Translations under genes and position numbers: made by a program
The notes under the pieces: model-generated
Database searches by the model: none
What the model was told of the DNA's origin: nothing
What the model saw: the letters and a program-made list of their open reading frames with translations, nothing else
Part shown: piece after piece, positions 1-11,100 of the stretch
Position numbering within the stretch: position 1 is the first letter of the stretch
Layout: the number at the start of each line of letters is the position of its first letter
Assembly: GCA_905147135.1 (NCBI GenBank)
Contig: LR990052.1
Span: 12,400,200-12,464,199, forward strand
Length of the DNA: 64,000 nucleotides
Reading direction: 5' to 3'
Source: Blastobasis lacticolella
Taxonomy: Eukaryota; Arthropoda; Insecta; Lepidoptera; Blastobasidae

Positions 1-530
1 ATACTTATATTCATTATCCTAATAAAAAAATTAAATTATTAAAATCTATGTTCTCTGCTCTGTTCTTCACATGCAGCACGATATGTTGGGAATATAAATC
101 CTCGTTCTTCGATGAATGTCTGTCCCAAATAAGATCATTTGAAAACAACCATTGTGATTTTGTTACAAAAAATAATAGTATAGAAAGTATCTTATGTCCG
201 TTTTCTGGTTCTAACCTACCTCCCAGCAAATTTTTAGCCAAATCGGTTCACCCGTTCTTGAGTTATATAAATTGTAACTAACACGACTTTCTTTTATATA
301 CATAGATTTATAAATTTTGAATTAATTACGACCAACAACGGGATGATGTCCAAAACCGGTCTCAATTAAATAATAGTTTATAACCGTAATAACTTACAAG
401 TTTCCTACTTATTAAAAGGTGTTTCAATCTATAATACAATGGAGTACCATCAAATATGCACAACACGATGTGTAATTATTTTATAATTTTTTTATGTAAG
501 TATTAAAAAGTAGGTAAATGTTATTTAATT
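1..530. other. AT-rich stretch, no gene seen
   Basis: Short open frames occur on both strands, but none has a recognisable domain or coding character. No repeat family seen elsewhere in the window is recognisable here. Confidence 0.5.
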
Positions 531-532
531 AT

Positions 533-893
533 GCGCCGGTGGGCCAAGTCGTTAGGATATCCAACTCGTAAGCGAGTGGTATTGGGTCCAAATTGCACTG
601 CGGCCATGTACCAATTATTCGTTTCTGAGTTGTGTACATCAGTTGAATGCTAACCGTTGCTCGTAAGGTGAGAGTAAACGTCCTGATGAAACCTGCTCTT
701 TCAGGCGACTGAATGTGTAACCATAATCCAATCTGGTCAGGTTCCCCTGGTAGCACGGCCATGGAGGTCAGATGACAGTCACCCCACTGTAATTATCTGA
801 TCTGTCAAATCCTCGATCATGATCAAGGCGGACTTCGAACCCTCGTGCGCGAGAGCACAACCGGGACATTAACGCCAAGATTATTAAAAAGAA
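533..893 (+). repeat. tRNA-derived SINE, family A, near full length
   Basis: A tRNA-like head with degraded A and B boxes is followed by a body shared with other copies at 5506, 23671, 37262, 42311, 46478 and 59931. Diagnostic body blocks are CAGGTTCCCCTGGTAG, CACTGTAATTA and ACAACCGGGACATTAACGCC. This copy is the most complete at the 5' end. It is a retroposed repeat, not a functional tRNA gene. Confidence 0.8.
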
Positions 894-899
894 AATAAG

Positions 900-1100
900 G
901 ATACACCTAGCTTGCGTTCCTATAGGAAACCTGCCGGTATCAGGAAAGAGATCCCGCATGAGGCCCAGGAAGTGATGGATTGACATCGCCGAGTCCAATG
1001 GCTTATGAACAGAGGATGCGGAAGACCGGGTGAAGTGGAGAAAGAAAAGTCGGAAAGCGGACCTTGGCATAAGCCGAGATAAACGCTAGGATGATGATAA
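900..1100 (+). repeat. LINE 3'-end fragment (RTE-like tail)
   Basis: The segment after the SINE resembles the last 130 bases of the window (63868-64000). Both hold GATGGATTGACAT, then GAAGTGGAGA, GGAAAGCGGACC and a run ending CGCTAGGA or CGTTAGGA. This is the coding C-terminus and short tail of a non-LTR retrotransposon. It carries no intact frame. Confidence 0.55.
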
Positions 1101-1104
1101 TAAT

Positions 1105-2560
1105 GATCGTCATAATCTTTACTATTTGCAGGCGTATTGACGCTAGCAATTTTGGAAATAAGTACTCAATAGATTGTGAATATGTTGTGCCTAGTTGATA
1201 TTAGCCACCTTCTACCTACGAAGCTAGGAAGAAAATGATGATGCTGATAACTTTTAGGGAATACAATAGAGACCCATTTGTAATATACCTACATAAAACA
1301 TTTCTCGTGATAAAGTTACTTTGATTACATTAATAAGTATAATTAAAATGAAAGGTAGTTAAAACAAATAATTATATATCTTCTAACATACAAAAAACAA
1401 ATAACTTAGAAACACAAACAATATAAGTACAATGACTGGTCAGAAAACAACAGACAGACATTAAGCTAGAAAATCCTTTAAGAAAATATACTAATAACCT
1501 TTAATAAGATAATTCTTCAATAAACTTTATTAAATTTCGGTAATATGTATCAAAAAGTTCACAAAAGTGTACAGTTCAGGATTTCTTTATTTGGTCACTT
1601 TAAGCCTAAACTTGTGGTTTTAGTTTGTCGAAATTATTAATTTCGCATTAATTATCTCCCGCACTTGCTTTGTAATTGTTGTGCCCATTATTTAATAATA
1701 TTTTTCATAATTGGAGAAAATTAACAATCCTACAAAATAAAATTGTTTGTTATGACTTTTATGTATGACGTTCTATGACGTTTAAAAACTTGGCATATGT
1801 TACGATTGCTTTCAAAATCGATACCGCCATACGGGGACTCGTAACATGAATTATACGGGGCCAAAGTTTGTGAAAAGTGGTTGCCATTTTGAACTCCTTT
1901 GTTACTGGACCTATTGTCTTTAAGTCTAATCACACACAAGTAACAAAAAATTTTAAAATCGCGACAACTTATTTCTAATTTTGGCACCAGATTAATGTTG
2001 AGAGTCACCAAGCACCCCCGGATATCGATTTTAAAGAAAGATAATCAACCCGGTAAACTTCAAAATAGCGGTAACTTTTTTCTAATATTTTAGTTCTCCT
2101 TAAGAACTAGTGTTCTAAGACCATAGAGTTACTATACCAACCTTACCTACTTACCTTCCGGTAACAATATATTTGTCTAGGACCAATAGAGTAAATAGTT
2201 TCTGACCATAGTCGTACGACAGGACAGCGTATTCAGCAATGCGACATGGATAATAAGAAACGTGACGGAAAAAGAAACTAACATGGCCCTATTGTGAAAT
2301 TAGAATAGTGACATTTGACGACATTCGAATTCTGTCACAGAATACTACATCCTTTCGGTGTTGCTACATAAAACGCAGAACTAGCGCCACAATTGACAGG
2401 TCACCTCTTTCTGAAGCTTTACGTAAAACTTGTGACGTGTGAAAGCCCCTTTTAATCATACAAACAACCATTTTTAGGGAAAAGAAAAGTATTTTGCGGA
2501 AATCAAGAAATTATATCTGGCAACCTTACTTCTATTTCATAAAAACAACGTGTGGGCTGC
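1105..2560. other. Intergenic sequence upstream of the caspase
   Basis: No gene, RNA or repeat that I can name. Short open frames here lack domains. The last part should hold the regulatory region of the caspase at 2753. Confidence 0.4.
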
Positions 2561-2575
2561 GTGCGATTTTGTTTA

Positions 2576-2600
2576 TTGTCATTCAGTCGCATACAGATAC
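2576..2600 (+). promoter_or_regulatory. Possible initiator of the caspase gene
   Basis: The segment contains TCAGTC, a match to the arthropod initiator consensus TCAKTY, about 170 bases upstream of the caspase ATG. No convincing TATA box or correctly spaced downstream element accompanies it. The call rests on one short motif in the expected place. Confidence 0.2.
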
Positions 2601-2752
2601 ACCCGCGGTTGTTGCACCTGTTGTACTATTGAGGACTGTTCAGATTCAGTTGTTCCATTGTATTTAGATTACGCGAGGGAAAAGTGAACAAAATAAAGTT
2701 TTCCTAGGTACAGTGTGGTTTCGGAATCTAAAGCTAAGATCTATCAGTCAAG

Positions 2753-3643
2753 ATGTCGGAAGAATCTCAGAATAATGGTGCTCAGGTAATAGAACAAAGA
2801 ACAAATGGTGGTGGAGATGAAAGCGACGCATGGGGCACCCATAACTCCTCCTCATCTTTGCGTCAGGTCGCTAGGATGCCTGTGGCCAGAAACGAACGCT
2901 ATTATAACATGAACCACAAGAATCGCGGAATGGCAATTATTTTCAACCATGAACATTTCGATGTACATGGCCTGAAATCCCGAACTGGTACCAGTGTGGA
3001 CTGTGATAATTTTGCCAAAGTTCTCAAAGGGCTTGGTTTTTCTGTTACTGTCTTGCATGACTTGAAAGCTGACGAAGTAACCAGATACGTTAAAGAAACT
3101 GCAGATATGGACCACACTCAGAATGATTGTGTACTCATAGCAGTGCTGAGTCACGGAGAGATGGGTATGCTGTATGCTAAAGATACTCATTACAAGCCCG
3201 AAAACTTGTGGTACTATTTTACTGCAGATAAGTGTCCTACCCTTGCCGGTAAGCCGAAGCTATTTTTTATTCAAGCCTGCCAAGGCGATAAACTGGATAG
3301 CGGGATAGCTCTCGCAAATCGTAGTGAAACAGATGGCTATTCCAATTCATCGTACAGAATTCCTGTCCACGCAGATTTTTTGATAGCATTTTCAACAGTT
3401 CCTGGATATTTCTCTTGGAGAAACACTACCCGGGGCTCATGGTTCATGCAAGCCCTTTGTGAAGAATTGCGTTATTCTGGAGCTGAGCTTGATATTCTGA
3501 CGCTACTGACTTTTGTGTGCCAGAGAGTCGCTCTAGATTTTGAGTCAAATACCCCAGATACACCAACAATGCACCAACAGAAGCAAGTGCCTTGTGTAAC
3601 TACCATGCTCACACGGCTTCTGGTTTTGGGAAAGAAACAGTAG
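2753..3643 (+). CDS. Caspase-1: Effector caspase, lepidopteran caspase-1 type
   Basis: This is a cysteine protease that executes apoptosis by cutting after aspartate; family members are cytosolic zymogens cleaved into large and small subunits. The 296-residue frame has a short prodomain with a predicted removal site DESD at 22-25, catalytic His134 in LSHGE, catalytic Cys176 in QACQG, and a subunit junction SETD at 191-194. The SWR motif at 221-223 and Arg77 are the S1-pocket positions. It matches Sf-caspase-1 along its whole length. The start is chosen because the N-terminus aligns with the family and with the nested copy at 31108, and both ATGs follow CAGTCAAG. The coding sequence has no intron. 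Every catalytic residue is present, so it is probably functional. It converges with Iml1. A retrogene origin cannot be excluded. Confidence 0.93.
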   Translation: MSEESQNNGAQVIEQRTNGGGDESDAWGTHNSSSSLRQVARMPVARNERYYNMNHKNRGMAIIFNHEHFDVHGLKSRTGTSVDCDNFAKVLKGLGFSVTVLHDLKADEVTRYVKETADMDHTQNDCVLIAVLSHGEMGMLYAKDTHYKPENLWYYFTADKCPTLAGKPKLFFIQACQGDKLDSGIALANRSETDGYSNSSYRIPVHADFLIAFSTVPGYFSWRNTTRGSWFMQALCEELRYSGAELDILTLLTFVCQRVALDFESNTPDTPTMHQQKQVPCVTTMLTRLLVLGKKQ

Positions 3644-4995
3644 AAGCAAGAAGAAAATAGAGTTGAAATGAAATTGTTTTTAATTACTTTTCTATTTTGC
3701 ATTGGCCCCTTTGATTTGTATCAACTAAAATACTGGAGTATGTTATTCATAAATGTTGATTTTGTGTATTTTTTAATATGAGCTTCGTTATTTCTCTGTT
3801 GAAATATTAATACATTACATACAAATACATGTAGGTTCCATACAGTAATATAAATTTTATATTTTAGAAAAGGATTTGCAGTTTTACAGATATTTATCTA
3901 GTTAAACAATTAAAGTGTCTGATTTTATGACTACAAAGTTACTTTATGGAAATGCATTTAAATATTTTATGGGAATGCATTTAAATATAAGATTGAAACA
4001 ATTGCAAAGTGTTAAAGAAAATTAAGTCTTAGGCAATAAGCTTCATGTATACTTTATGTGTTATTACATATTTCTTAACGTAATTCAAATTGTGGAGTGC
4101 ACAATATAATAAAACATTGAAGTATTAACAAAATTACGTAACTTATGCAAATTTGTACTTAGCTTTTCCTAAATACTTTAAAACTGAATTAGTATAGTAT
4201 TTTATACAAGTGTCATATTTTTTAATTATACGTATTTGAATAGTGATTATTGTGTCAAACATTTCCAACTATGTACTCTCTACATATCATTATGTTATCT
4301 GTACATTGTGCTGAACATTATATTGTTCAAAATGTTTTCTGTGTTTAATTAGCTTCATTTAGTTAAATGTTACAGGTTTGAGCTGGTACTTTATGTTAGA
4401 TTTTTTTATATGCATATATTTCTAGTGTAGATATTGCATTCAAAGAACAAATCCTGTTTAGTTTATTTTACCGTCACAAAAATGCCATTTTGTAGAGATA
4501 AGGCCTATTGAGGAATGAATAGGTGCTTTAAGGTCTTAGGTGTCTTCAACTATGCATTTTGCATTGAGATCTGTTATTTAAGATTTTATCAACTATGGTT
4601 TTAACATATAGTTAGGAACCTGTTGCTTAGTTTAATTATTCTCTCTCTAGGTATAAATATTTTGTTTTGCTATTGCTCAGTTCAGTCATACCCGATGAAA
4701 GGTTTAGATGGTGTTTGACATTGTATGTGATAATATTCTGACTGATGTAAGTAGGATACTTGTGTGATAAATGACAAAGTAAATTAAGTGTCTATGAGGA
4801 GTGACCACAGCATAATATTCTAAAAAGTAGTGCCTTGGCAGACAGACATTTGAGTTATAAGAATGAATTTAATAATTGTTATTAGTATCCTTATAACATT
4901 TCCTCATAGATTCTTCATGCAACGAAATGACATATACTTTGTTAAACTTATTTTTGTAATATGTCTAAGCAATAAAGTGTTTTAGTAATGTTGTT
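3644..4995 (+). promoter_or_regulatory. Caspase 3'UTR with two poly(A) signals
   Basis: AATAAA occurs at 4108-4113 and at 4971-4976. The second is followed by a GT-rich stretch that fits a downstream element. A 3'UTR of about 0.5 or 1.3 kb is therefore likely. The region is AT-rich, with no open frame worth calling. Confidence 0.5.
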
Positions 4996-5221
4996 TGTAT
5001 CATTTCTATAACTCCAGAAGCAATTTATTCAGAAATAGTATACATATAATGTTTACTTGGCATTGCAAACATCCATAGGCAGCTGTGGGCTTGTTTACCA
5101 TCTCAGTGGTATACATATAAATACCTAAATTGTTTACAAACACAATTTAATGAATGCCTATGCATACCAACAGCCATGTAACTAATTATTTATCTTAGTT
5201 TGTAATGAGAAATTTTATTTC

Positions 5222-6830
5222 TTAACTCAGTTGGATTGAAATGAAAATGATTGTAGCGTGTCAATGACAAACAAATTGTTGTGGCCCAAAGCTTTAGCCA
5301 CATTAACAGCGCTGTCGGCCGCTGTCATGAGATCCTCCTGCATGCAGATGTTTGGATAAGCAGGGTACGATATGAGGTGAGCCATCGTTTGGGTAGCTCT
5401 GCAGGCACAGTTGACGTCGGAGTCACCCGAAAATCCCCACCTGGCTATGTTCCCCTTGTTCGGGTCGGTATAAGTCTTCGAAACCAGCCATGGTAAATCA
5501 TGTTTAGGGTGGCCGAGCGATTGAGTTTCCGACTTGTAAGCGAGAGGTACCGAGTTCGAATCCCGCTGCAGCCATGTACCAATCACTCTTCTGAGTTATG
5601 TACTTACATTAGATGAATCCTAACCGATGCTCTTACGGTGAGGGAAACCATCGTAATAAAACCTGCGCATTTAGGCAACTGACATTGTAACCATGATCCA
5701 ATCCGGTCATGTTCCCCTGGTAGTAGGGTCACGGAGGTCAGATGTTAGTCGCTCCACTGTAATTACCTGATCGCCAAATCCTGGATCATGGGCAAGGCGA
5801 ACCCCGGGCCCTCGTCCTCGAGAGCACAACCGGGACATTAACGCTAAAATGATTTTAGTTTAATCTTACTAGGGCCAAACGACTTCATACAGGAAACTAA
5901 AGGCGTAGCCAGGATACTGTGTAAGCCCAAAATACCTATAGGTACAGGTTGCCAAAATATTGACGTCTAAAAAAAATAGGTCCCTCGTGTCGCGGGGTAT
6001 CTGAATCACCCCATATATGTTATCCGATTGTTCATAGTTTTCGAATTATGATTTTTTTTCTGAATTATTTAGAATTTTCGACCTGACCAACTTAAAAAAT
6101 TTCTAATAAAAAGAATTTAGGTTCAAAAGAGCTGCGGTGAACATAATAAAAGTAACATCAAGGGGGGGGGGGGGGGGCTCTGCCTGCCTGCCCGAGCTGC
6201 CTCACCCCCTGCTCCCTGCCCGATGCTGGAACCCGTATACGCCTGCAGAGAAAGAGCACCAGCCTCTCGTCCGCAAGACATGCGGCGAAGCTCGAAGCTC
6301 TCCTGGTGGTATCTAGGCGCTTCAGTAAGTTGTTGCATGAGTGCACCTTCTTTTTAATGGCTCGGCAGTTATAGCTCAAAGTGAGCGAGTTATCTAAAAA
6401 GACGCCAAGATACCTCTGTGACCCACGGGTATACTCTGCCACTAGGGGTATAAAATACCGGGATTCCGGTATTGACCTCATGTTAATACCGATAATCCCG
6501 GTTTTGAAAAGATACACCGGTATTGCGACCCCTCTCTGCCACACAATGTTCAGTTTTCGGTTCACCGTTTTGGATGGGCAGACCAATCTGAGGGAATTTT
6601 CTTTGTAATAGAGAGTGAGTCTCGTCTCGACCTCCTGGAAACTGTTCGCTTGAGCAGTGAGGGCAAGATCGTCTGCGTACAAAAATCGGCATGTTAGGTA
6701 CATTGGTGTTAGCCAATACGCTGCCATGGGGCAGGCCATTTGTTGTGCCCTCCATCTGCTTTTGTCTTGCGAGCAGATGAACGCGAAAGCGATTATTATG
6801 AGGAAGTTCTCGAAGTTATCTAACAAGTTT
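5222..6830 (-). pseudogene. Degenerate Jockey-like LINE, ORF2 3' half
   Basis: Read on the minus strand, 6830-6160 encodes part of a reverse transcriptase with the catalytic FLYADDLALTAQ block. After an interruption, 5500-5227 encodes the C-terminal tail with the Cys/His pattern typical of these ORF2 proteins and the end motif AVNVAKALGHN. The frame is broken repeatedly. A SINE (5506-5858) splits it, and a palindromic insertion near 6430-6530 disturbs it further. The element at 33075-35210 belongs to the same or a close family. The piece at 5227 could be mistaken for a host gene's last exon, but the motif order identifies it as LINE. Confidence 0.75.
5506..5858 (+). repeat. SINE family A copy inside a LINE
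   Basis: Full-length-looking copy. The head contains a clear B-box-like GAGTTCGAATCCCGC, and the body matches the copy at 533. It inserted in the opposite orientation into the minus-strand LINE relic, so it is younger than that LINE. Confidence 0.8.
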
Positions 6831-7139
6831 GTGAAGTAAGGTCACTTTGCATTAAAGTCGCCTAAGGTTCACTGTATCGTAAGATGCAGGTAGATCTACG
6901 AATCCGGTTCCGTTTCCTTCGAATCCGTCTACATGAAGTGATGAAGTTGATCTAAGTTTACTTACGGGTGATGTTGTAGGTACTTACGAATAGTTGCTGA
7001 ACGGGCGCTCCTCTAAAAAATATTGCTTGAAGATGCTCCGCTCGCTTTAGAACAACGTTCTCGCGATTGTGTCTCCGCTTCTACTCCCGTACGGGGCACG
7101 GCCGGCCGGGGCAAGGACAGGCAGGGAACTATCATAGTA

Positions 7140-7390
7140 CAGCTCGTCTAGTCTAAAATGACGTGCCCCACTACTTAGTTAGTTGATTTCGATGTGTGAG
7201 TGCAAATATTGATAACGACACTTCATCTGTGTGGGAGCCAATGAACGACGCGTGCTCCTACGTTTGAATATCATCGGTAACTGAATGACCAATTACAACG
7301 GCATTTGTAAATGTATTGCGTCCATATTTTAAACTTGCTTGTGTGCGTTAATGCGATAGTGGGGCGCGTCATTTTAGATTAGACGAGCTC
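7140..7390. mobile_element. 251-bp MITE with TA target duplication, copy 1
   Basis: The termini are inverted repeats beginning AGCTCGTCTA and containing CTAAAATGACG, followed by GCCCCAC. The element is flanked by TA on both sides. A second copy of identical length lies at 37339-37589. There is no coding capacity, and the TA duplication fits Tc1/mariner-type mobilisation (inference). Confidence 0.85.
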
Positions 7391-7614
7391 TACGAGTTTA
7401 CAAATAAACGATTCAACTATCAAAAGCTGTCAGCTGTGGGTCCCGCTGGTCGCTTCTCCTCCGAATCGAAAGTACCAAGTTCTCAGTGGATGTTTGGCTG
7501 ATCCATAGAAATACCTTCATGTACTTGTACCTTCGTATCTAGTACACATTATTTCCATGGGCTGTTCTATTCCAGAGGTGGCAGCAGTTGCTAATCCATG
7601 TAGATACCAAATTT

Positions 7615-7775
7615 ACCTACCTAATGGTAGGTAGAGTATACAAGGCGCAGGTCAGACCCCATTTTGGACGGCTCCTATCGATAGGTTGGAACAGGCAAAG
7701 GGGAAGATGTGCCATCGTACCTAAAGGGAGGTAGATAATTCGAGCAGACATAAGGAGGATGGGTGGGAGCACCGG
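7615..7775 (+). repeat. LINE ORF2 C-terminal remnant
   Basis: The translation includes YKAQVRPH, which resembles the conserved block just after the LINE reverse-transcriptase domain. Frameshifts follow immediately. This is a short relic downstream of the Iml1 stop codon. Confidence 0.4.
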
Positions 7776-7900
7776 CATAAGTTAGGTTTAACCGTCCATT
7801 ATATTATCAGCTTCCCAAAAAAAAAATTAAAGTAAAACAATGCATAATAAATTTATAAATACATTAACGTGACATTACATGACATTTTAACTTAAAAAAA

Positions 7901-8110
7901 TCAACAAGAGTTGACACCGATGCCGTGGGCCTTTTCTAGCAGTTCCCAACACTGGTCCCAAAACTGGCTTAGCCTCTGTTCTTGATTCGCGCAGAAATGT
8001 TTGAAATCCCGCAACATCCTCATTTGGAAGGCTTCGTCACCTGTCCCCGGTATTTGCGACGACTTCCACTTCTTTGAGATCATGTGGTTCCACGACCAAA
8101 GAAAACCCAT
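7901..8110 (-). CDS. Iml1: Iml1 terminal exon
   Basis: It encodes the last 69 residues, starting at [10 protein letters not shown] and ending TGA. It corresponds to the conserved C-terminal end of DEPDC5 (GDEAF, then LRDFKHFC). The acceptor is TTCACAG and the phase is 0, matching the exon at 11857. No canonical AATAAA follows within 100 bases. A TATAAA variant lies at 7852-7857. Confidence 0.92.
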   Translation of the reverse strand: MGFLWSWNHMISKKWKSSQIPGTGDEAFQMRMLRDFKHFCANQEQRLSQFWDQCWELLEKAHGIGVNSC

Positions 8111-11100
8111 CTGTGAATGTTGAACACGATTAAATAAAAATTCCTAAATTCAATTTTCACAAAGTAGTGGCCTCTATCTACCCAGCAAACATAATAAGAA
8201 ATTTTTACTGGTCTTAAGACTAAATTACCTCTTTAAGTAAAATTTACGTCCCATTCACCAACTATATCGACTATAACCACATTTTTACTATAAAGTAAAA
8301 ATATACGTTACCTCTTACGTAATTTTTACTAAAGCGACACACCACAAAGTTAACTTACTTTATGGTTGAAAAAAGGTTGGAAAATCTGGTTGAATTGACT
8401 TAAAATGTAGACCGATAGGTCGCTATGACTTATAGGTAAATTTAATGATGTAATTTTTTCTTAGCCAACGACTTCAAAGTTACTAACTTGTAAGTCGATT
8501 TTGCTACCAATTCCAACGTTAGTATTACCACCTACATATACCTTATATAACCTGATAGTAAATAATACTTTTAAAACATTTTAGATACCAACAGGTCAGC
8601 TTAGGTTATCTTGAAAGTCCGTGTAACTCGGAAATCCGACTAGTAATTCAGAGTTGACGGGAGGACCAGTTTTTCAAATACGTCCTAGATCACCAATTAA
8701 CGGTCACTATGACCAACATAAATTAACTTCCAGCGGGCCTATCGGCTATCTCAGTGGACAACTGAATTTGACATAAAAAAATCTGACACTACTCTAATTT
8801 GGTAGTTTGCTATTGCCAGTTTTCAACGTAGATGACGTGGTGTAGAATTATCTAGTGTCAAATACAGTTGTCAACTGAGTTAGCCAATAGCCCCGCTGGA
8901 AGTTAATTTATGTTGGTCATAGTGACCGTTAATTGGTGATCTAGGACGTATTTGAAAAACTGGTCCTTTGTTTTAAAATAAAGTAGTCGCTTGTTAATCA
9001 ACAATGGCCAAAGATAAAAAACTGTACAGACACTGTAAAATTCAAAAAATACAAAATTCGAAATTTATTTATTGATTAGGACAATAAATATCTCTTTCAA
9101 TCGTCAAAAAGGAGGGGGGTAAGAAAGTAGGAAGGAAGCACAAAGTGACACACTGTATTAAATGTGTACGTATTATAGAAAATGTAAAAGACAACTTGAT
9201 GAATCTTAAAATAGAGAAGTGTCTAAGAAATCTTCAAAAGTAATCAAACCCGCACAATATCCGTTTCCTGACAGTTTTTAACAACCGATGATCATACTTT
9301 AGCCTCCGACATGTCAACAAGTGAGGACTCTGAAAATGAAGAAGTCGAAGAATCTTAGGAAATGAAGAATCAGATTATGAGAAGTCTAAAACTGAAGGCT
9401 TAGATTCAATTGAATTGAAGGCAGAATGAAATTGTCTGAAGACTGGAGAAAATAAACTGTTAAGCATAAACCGACCTCAGCATCCCTAAACGATTTGTTA
9501 AGTCTATTTAATGAATAGGTATAGTACATTGAATATAGTATAAACATGGTCAAATGGGTAGTCACCTTCAGTCAACAGGCATAGGTAAAGCCCGTTCATA
9601 GTTATTTTACCTCTGGTTTTGATAACATTTAATGTTGTAAGTAATATAATGCCTAATCATACTATACCTACTTAAGTACCTAGTTACATGTTACTCTTTT
9701 ACTAACATCATTATCTCATTTCAATGAGCAGTTTTCCAATAGGTATCTATAGCATTCCTAACCACTCACTAGATGGCGCCCCGACAATTTTGGTAATTGA
9801 TAATCGCTGAAATAGGTTCTTAGCAACCAGGATATAAACACTGGGTACGTTGTATTGGATAATATTGTATTTGTCAATAGTTTTCAACCATTTTAGAGGT
9901 TGTAATAGTAATGGTGGTGGTGGTGGTTAGTGCCAACTTCTATAAATATTTCTTTATACACTTCGTTCAACCTTTAACAGTTATGTTTATATTAATAAAC
10001 ATTTTATTTTTAAGTTTAGTATTAGTTGGCTGCATGAAATCACTGCCACCATCATACATTATATAAAAAGATTACCAAAATTTTAGGAGCGCCATCTATT
10101 GATGCTTTTTGAAACCAATTGGCAATACCTACTGGAAAACTCTTCATAGTTCGAGAGAGTTTCTATTTTTGTTGATAAGTCGCTCCAAATCTATTGTAAA
10201 GAAGTACCTCTTTAACTAGGTAACGAGTGAACCAAAAATGTTTAAATTTATTATTTAACTTACATGTTGGTTAAACAACTCTTCTGTACCAATTTTTACA
10301 TAATCTCTAACATACTACATATAACATACTGAACGCGTGATGATCGCAATGGCTTCCCTGTCACTAGATTTGGCGCTGTTAGGTAATAATTACCTATGGT
10401 CGCGTAAGCGACTTCATAGTCTGTGGCTTTAACGCAACGAGGACCTAAATAGGTCATTTAGACCAAGAGGTCGCAAAAGTTATGTCAAATGAACCTAAAA
10501 TATTGACCAATCACCTTAAGGTCGATTTGTAGGTAATATCTAACTTTATAGTCGAGCCGCCTTTTTTGTTTCAATCAGGAAGCCGCGCTTAACTACGTAA
10601 TTGTATAATGCAATTAGTCATGTAATGCATTAAAAGTATACCTCTATTTACCAATATTTACATTGCAATATTAATGTTGACATTGAGGAATTACAAACAA
10701 TACCAAACTTGAGTCAAAATACTTAAATCGAAACAAATTATTTTGGATGCCCATCAGCATTTTTCAACATAAAAATATAATAATATACGAAAACATTTTC
10801 AGCGCACAAGATTTTGACGCATTATATGCGAAATCAATGTTTTCCTACTAATAATTTAAATAATGACTTATTCATGGCCGCCATTATTGTTACAGTTTAA
10901 GTTTTTGTGAGTCAGACATTTGTCTGTGAGCAAAAAAGAAAAACATATATTTCCTTCACGCTCGCTCACAAATGATAATGATAATATTCTACCTTAATAG
11001 GTGAATTAATAGCAAAAAATATGTCGTAATTACGTTGGATAGTGGGTAATATTACCAAATTGGTCGTAGGAACTACAAAATAGGTCGAACCGACGTCGAC

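Noticed and set aside
2852..3190. Long minus-strand frame opposite the caspase
   Set aside because: Antisense shadow; its composition follows caspase codons.
5227..5500. Minus-strand open frame that looks like a host gene's last exon
   Set aside because: Its Cys/His pattern and end motif match the C-terminus of LINE ORF2, and LINE reverse-transcriptase sequence precedes it in order.
6161..6178. Poly(G) run near 6165 as a possible quadruplex signal
   Set aside because: A simple homopolymer inside a decayed LINE; also prone to assembly error.
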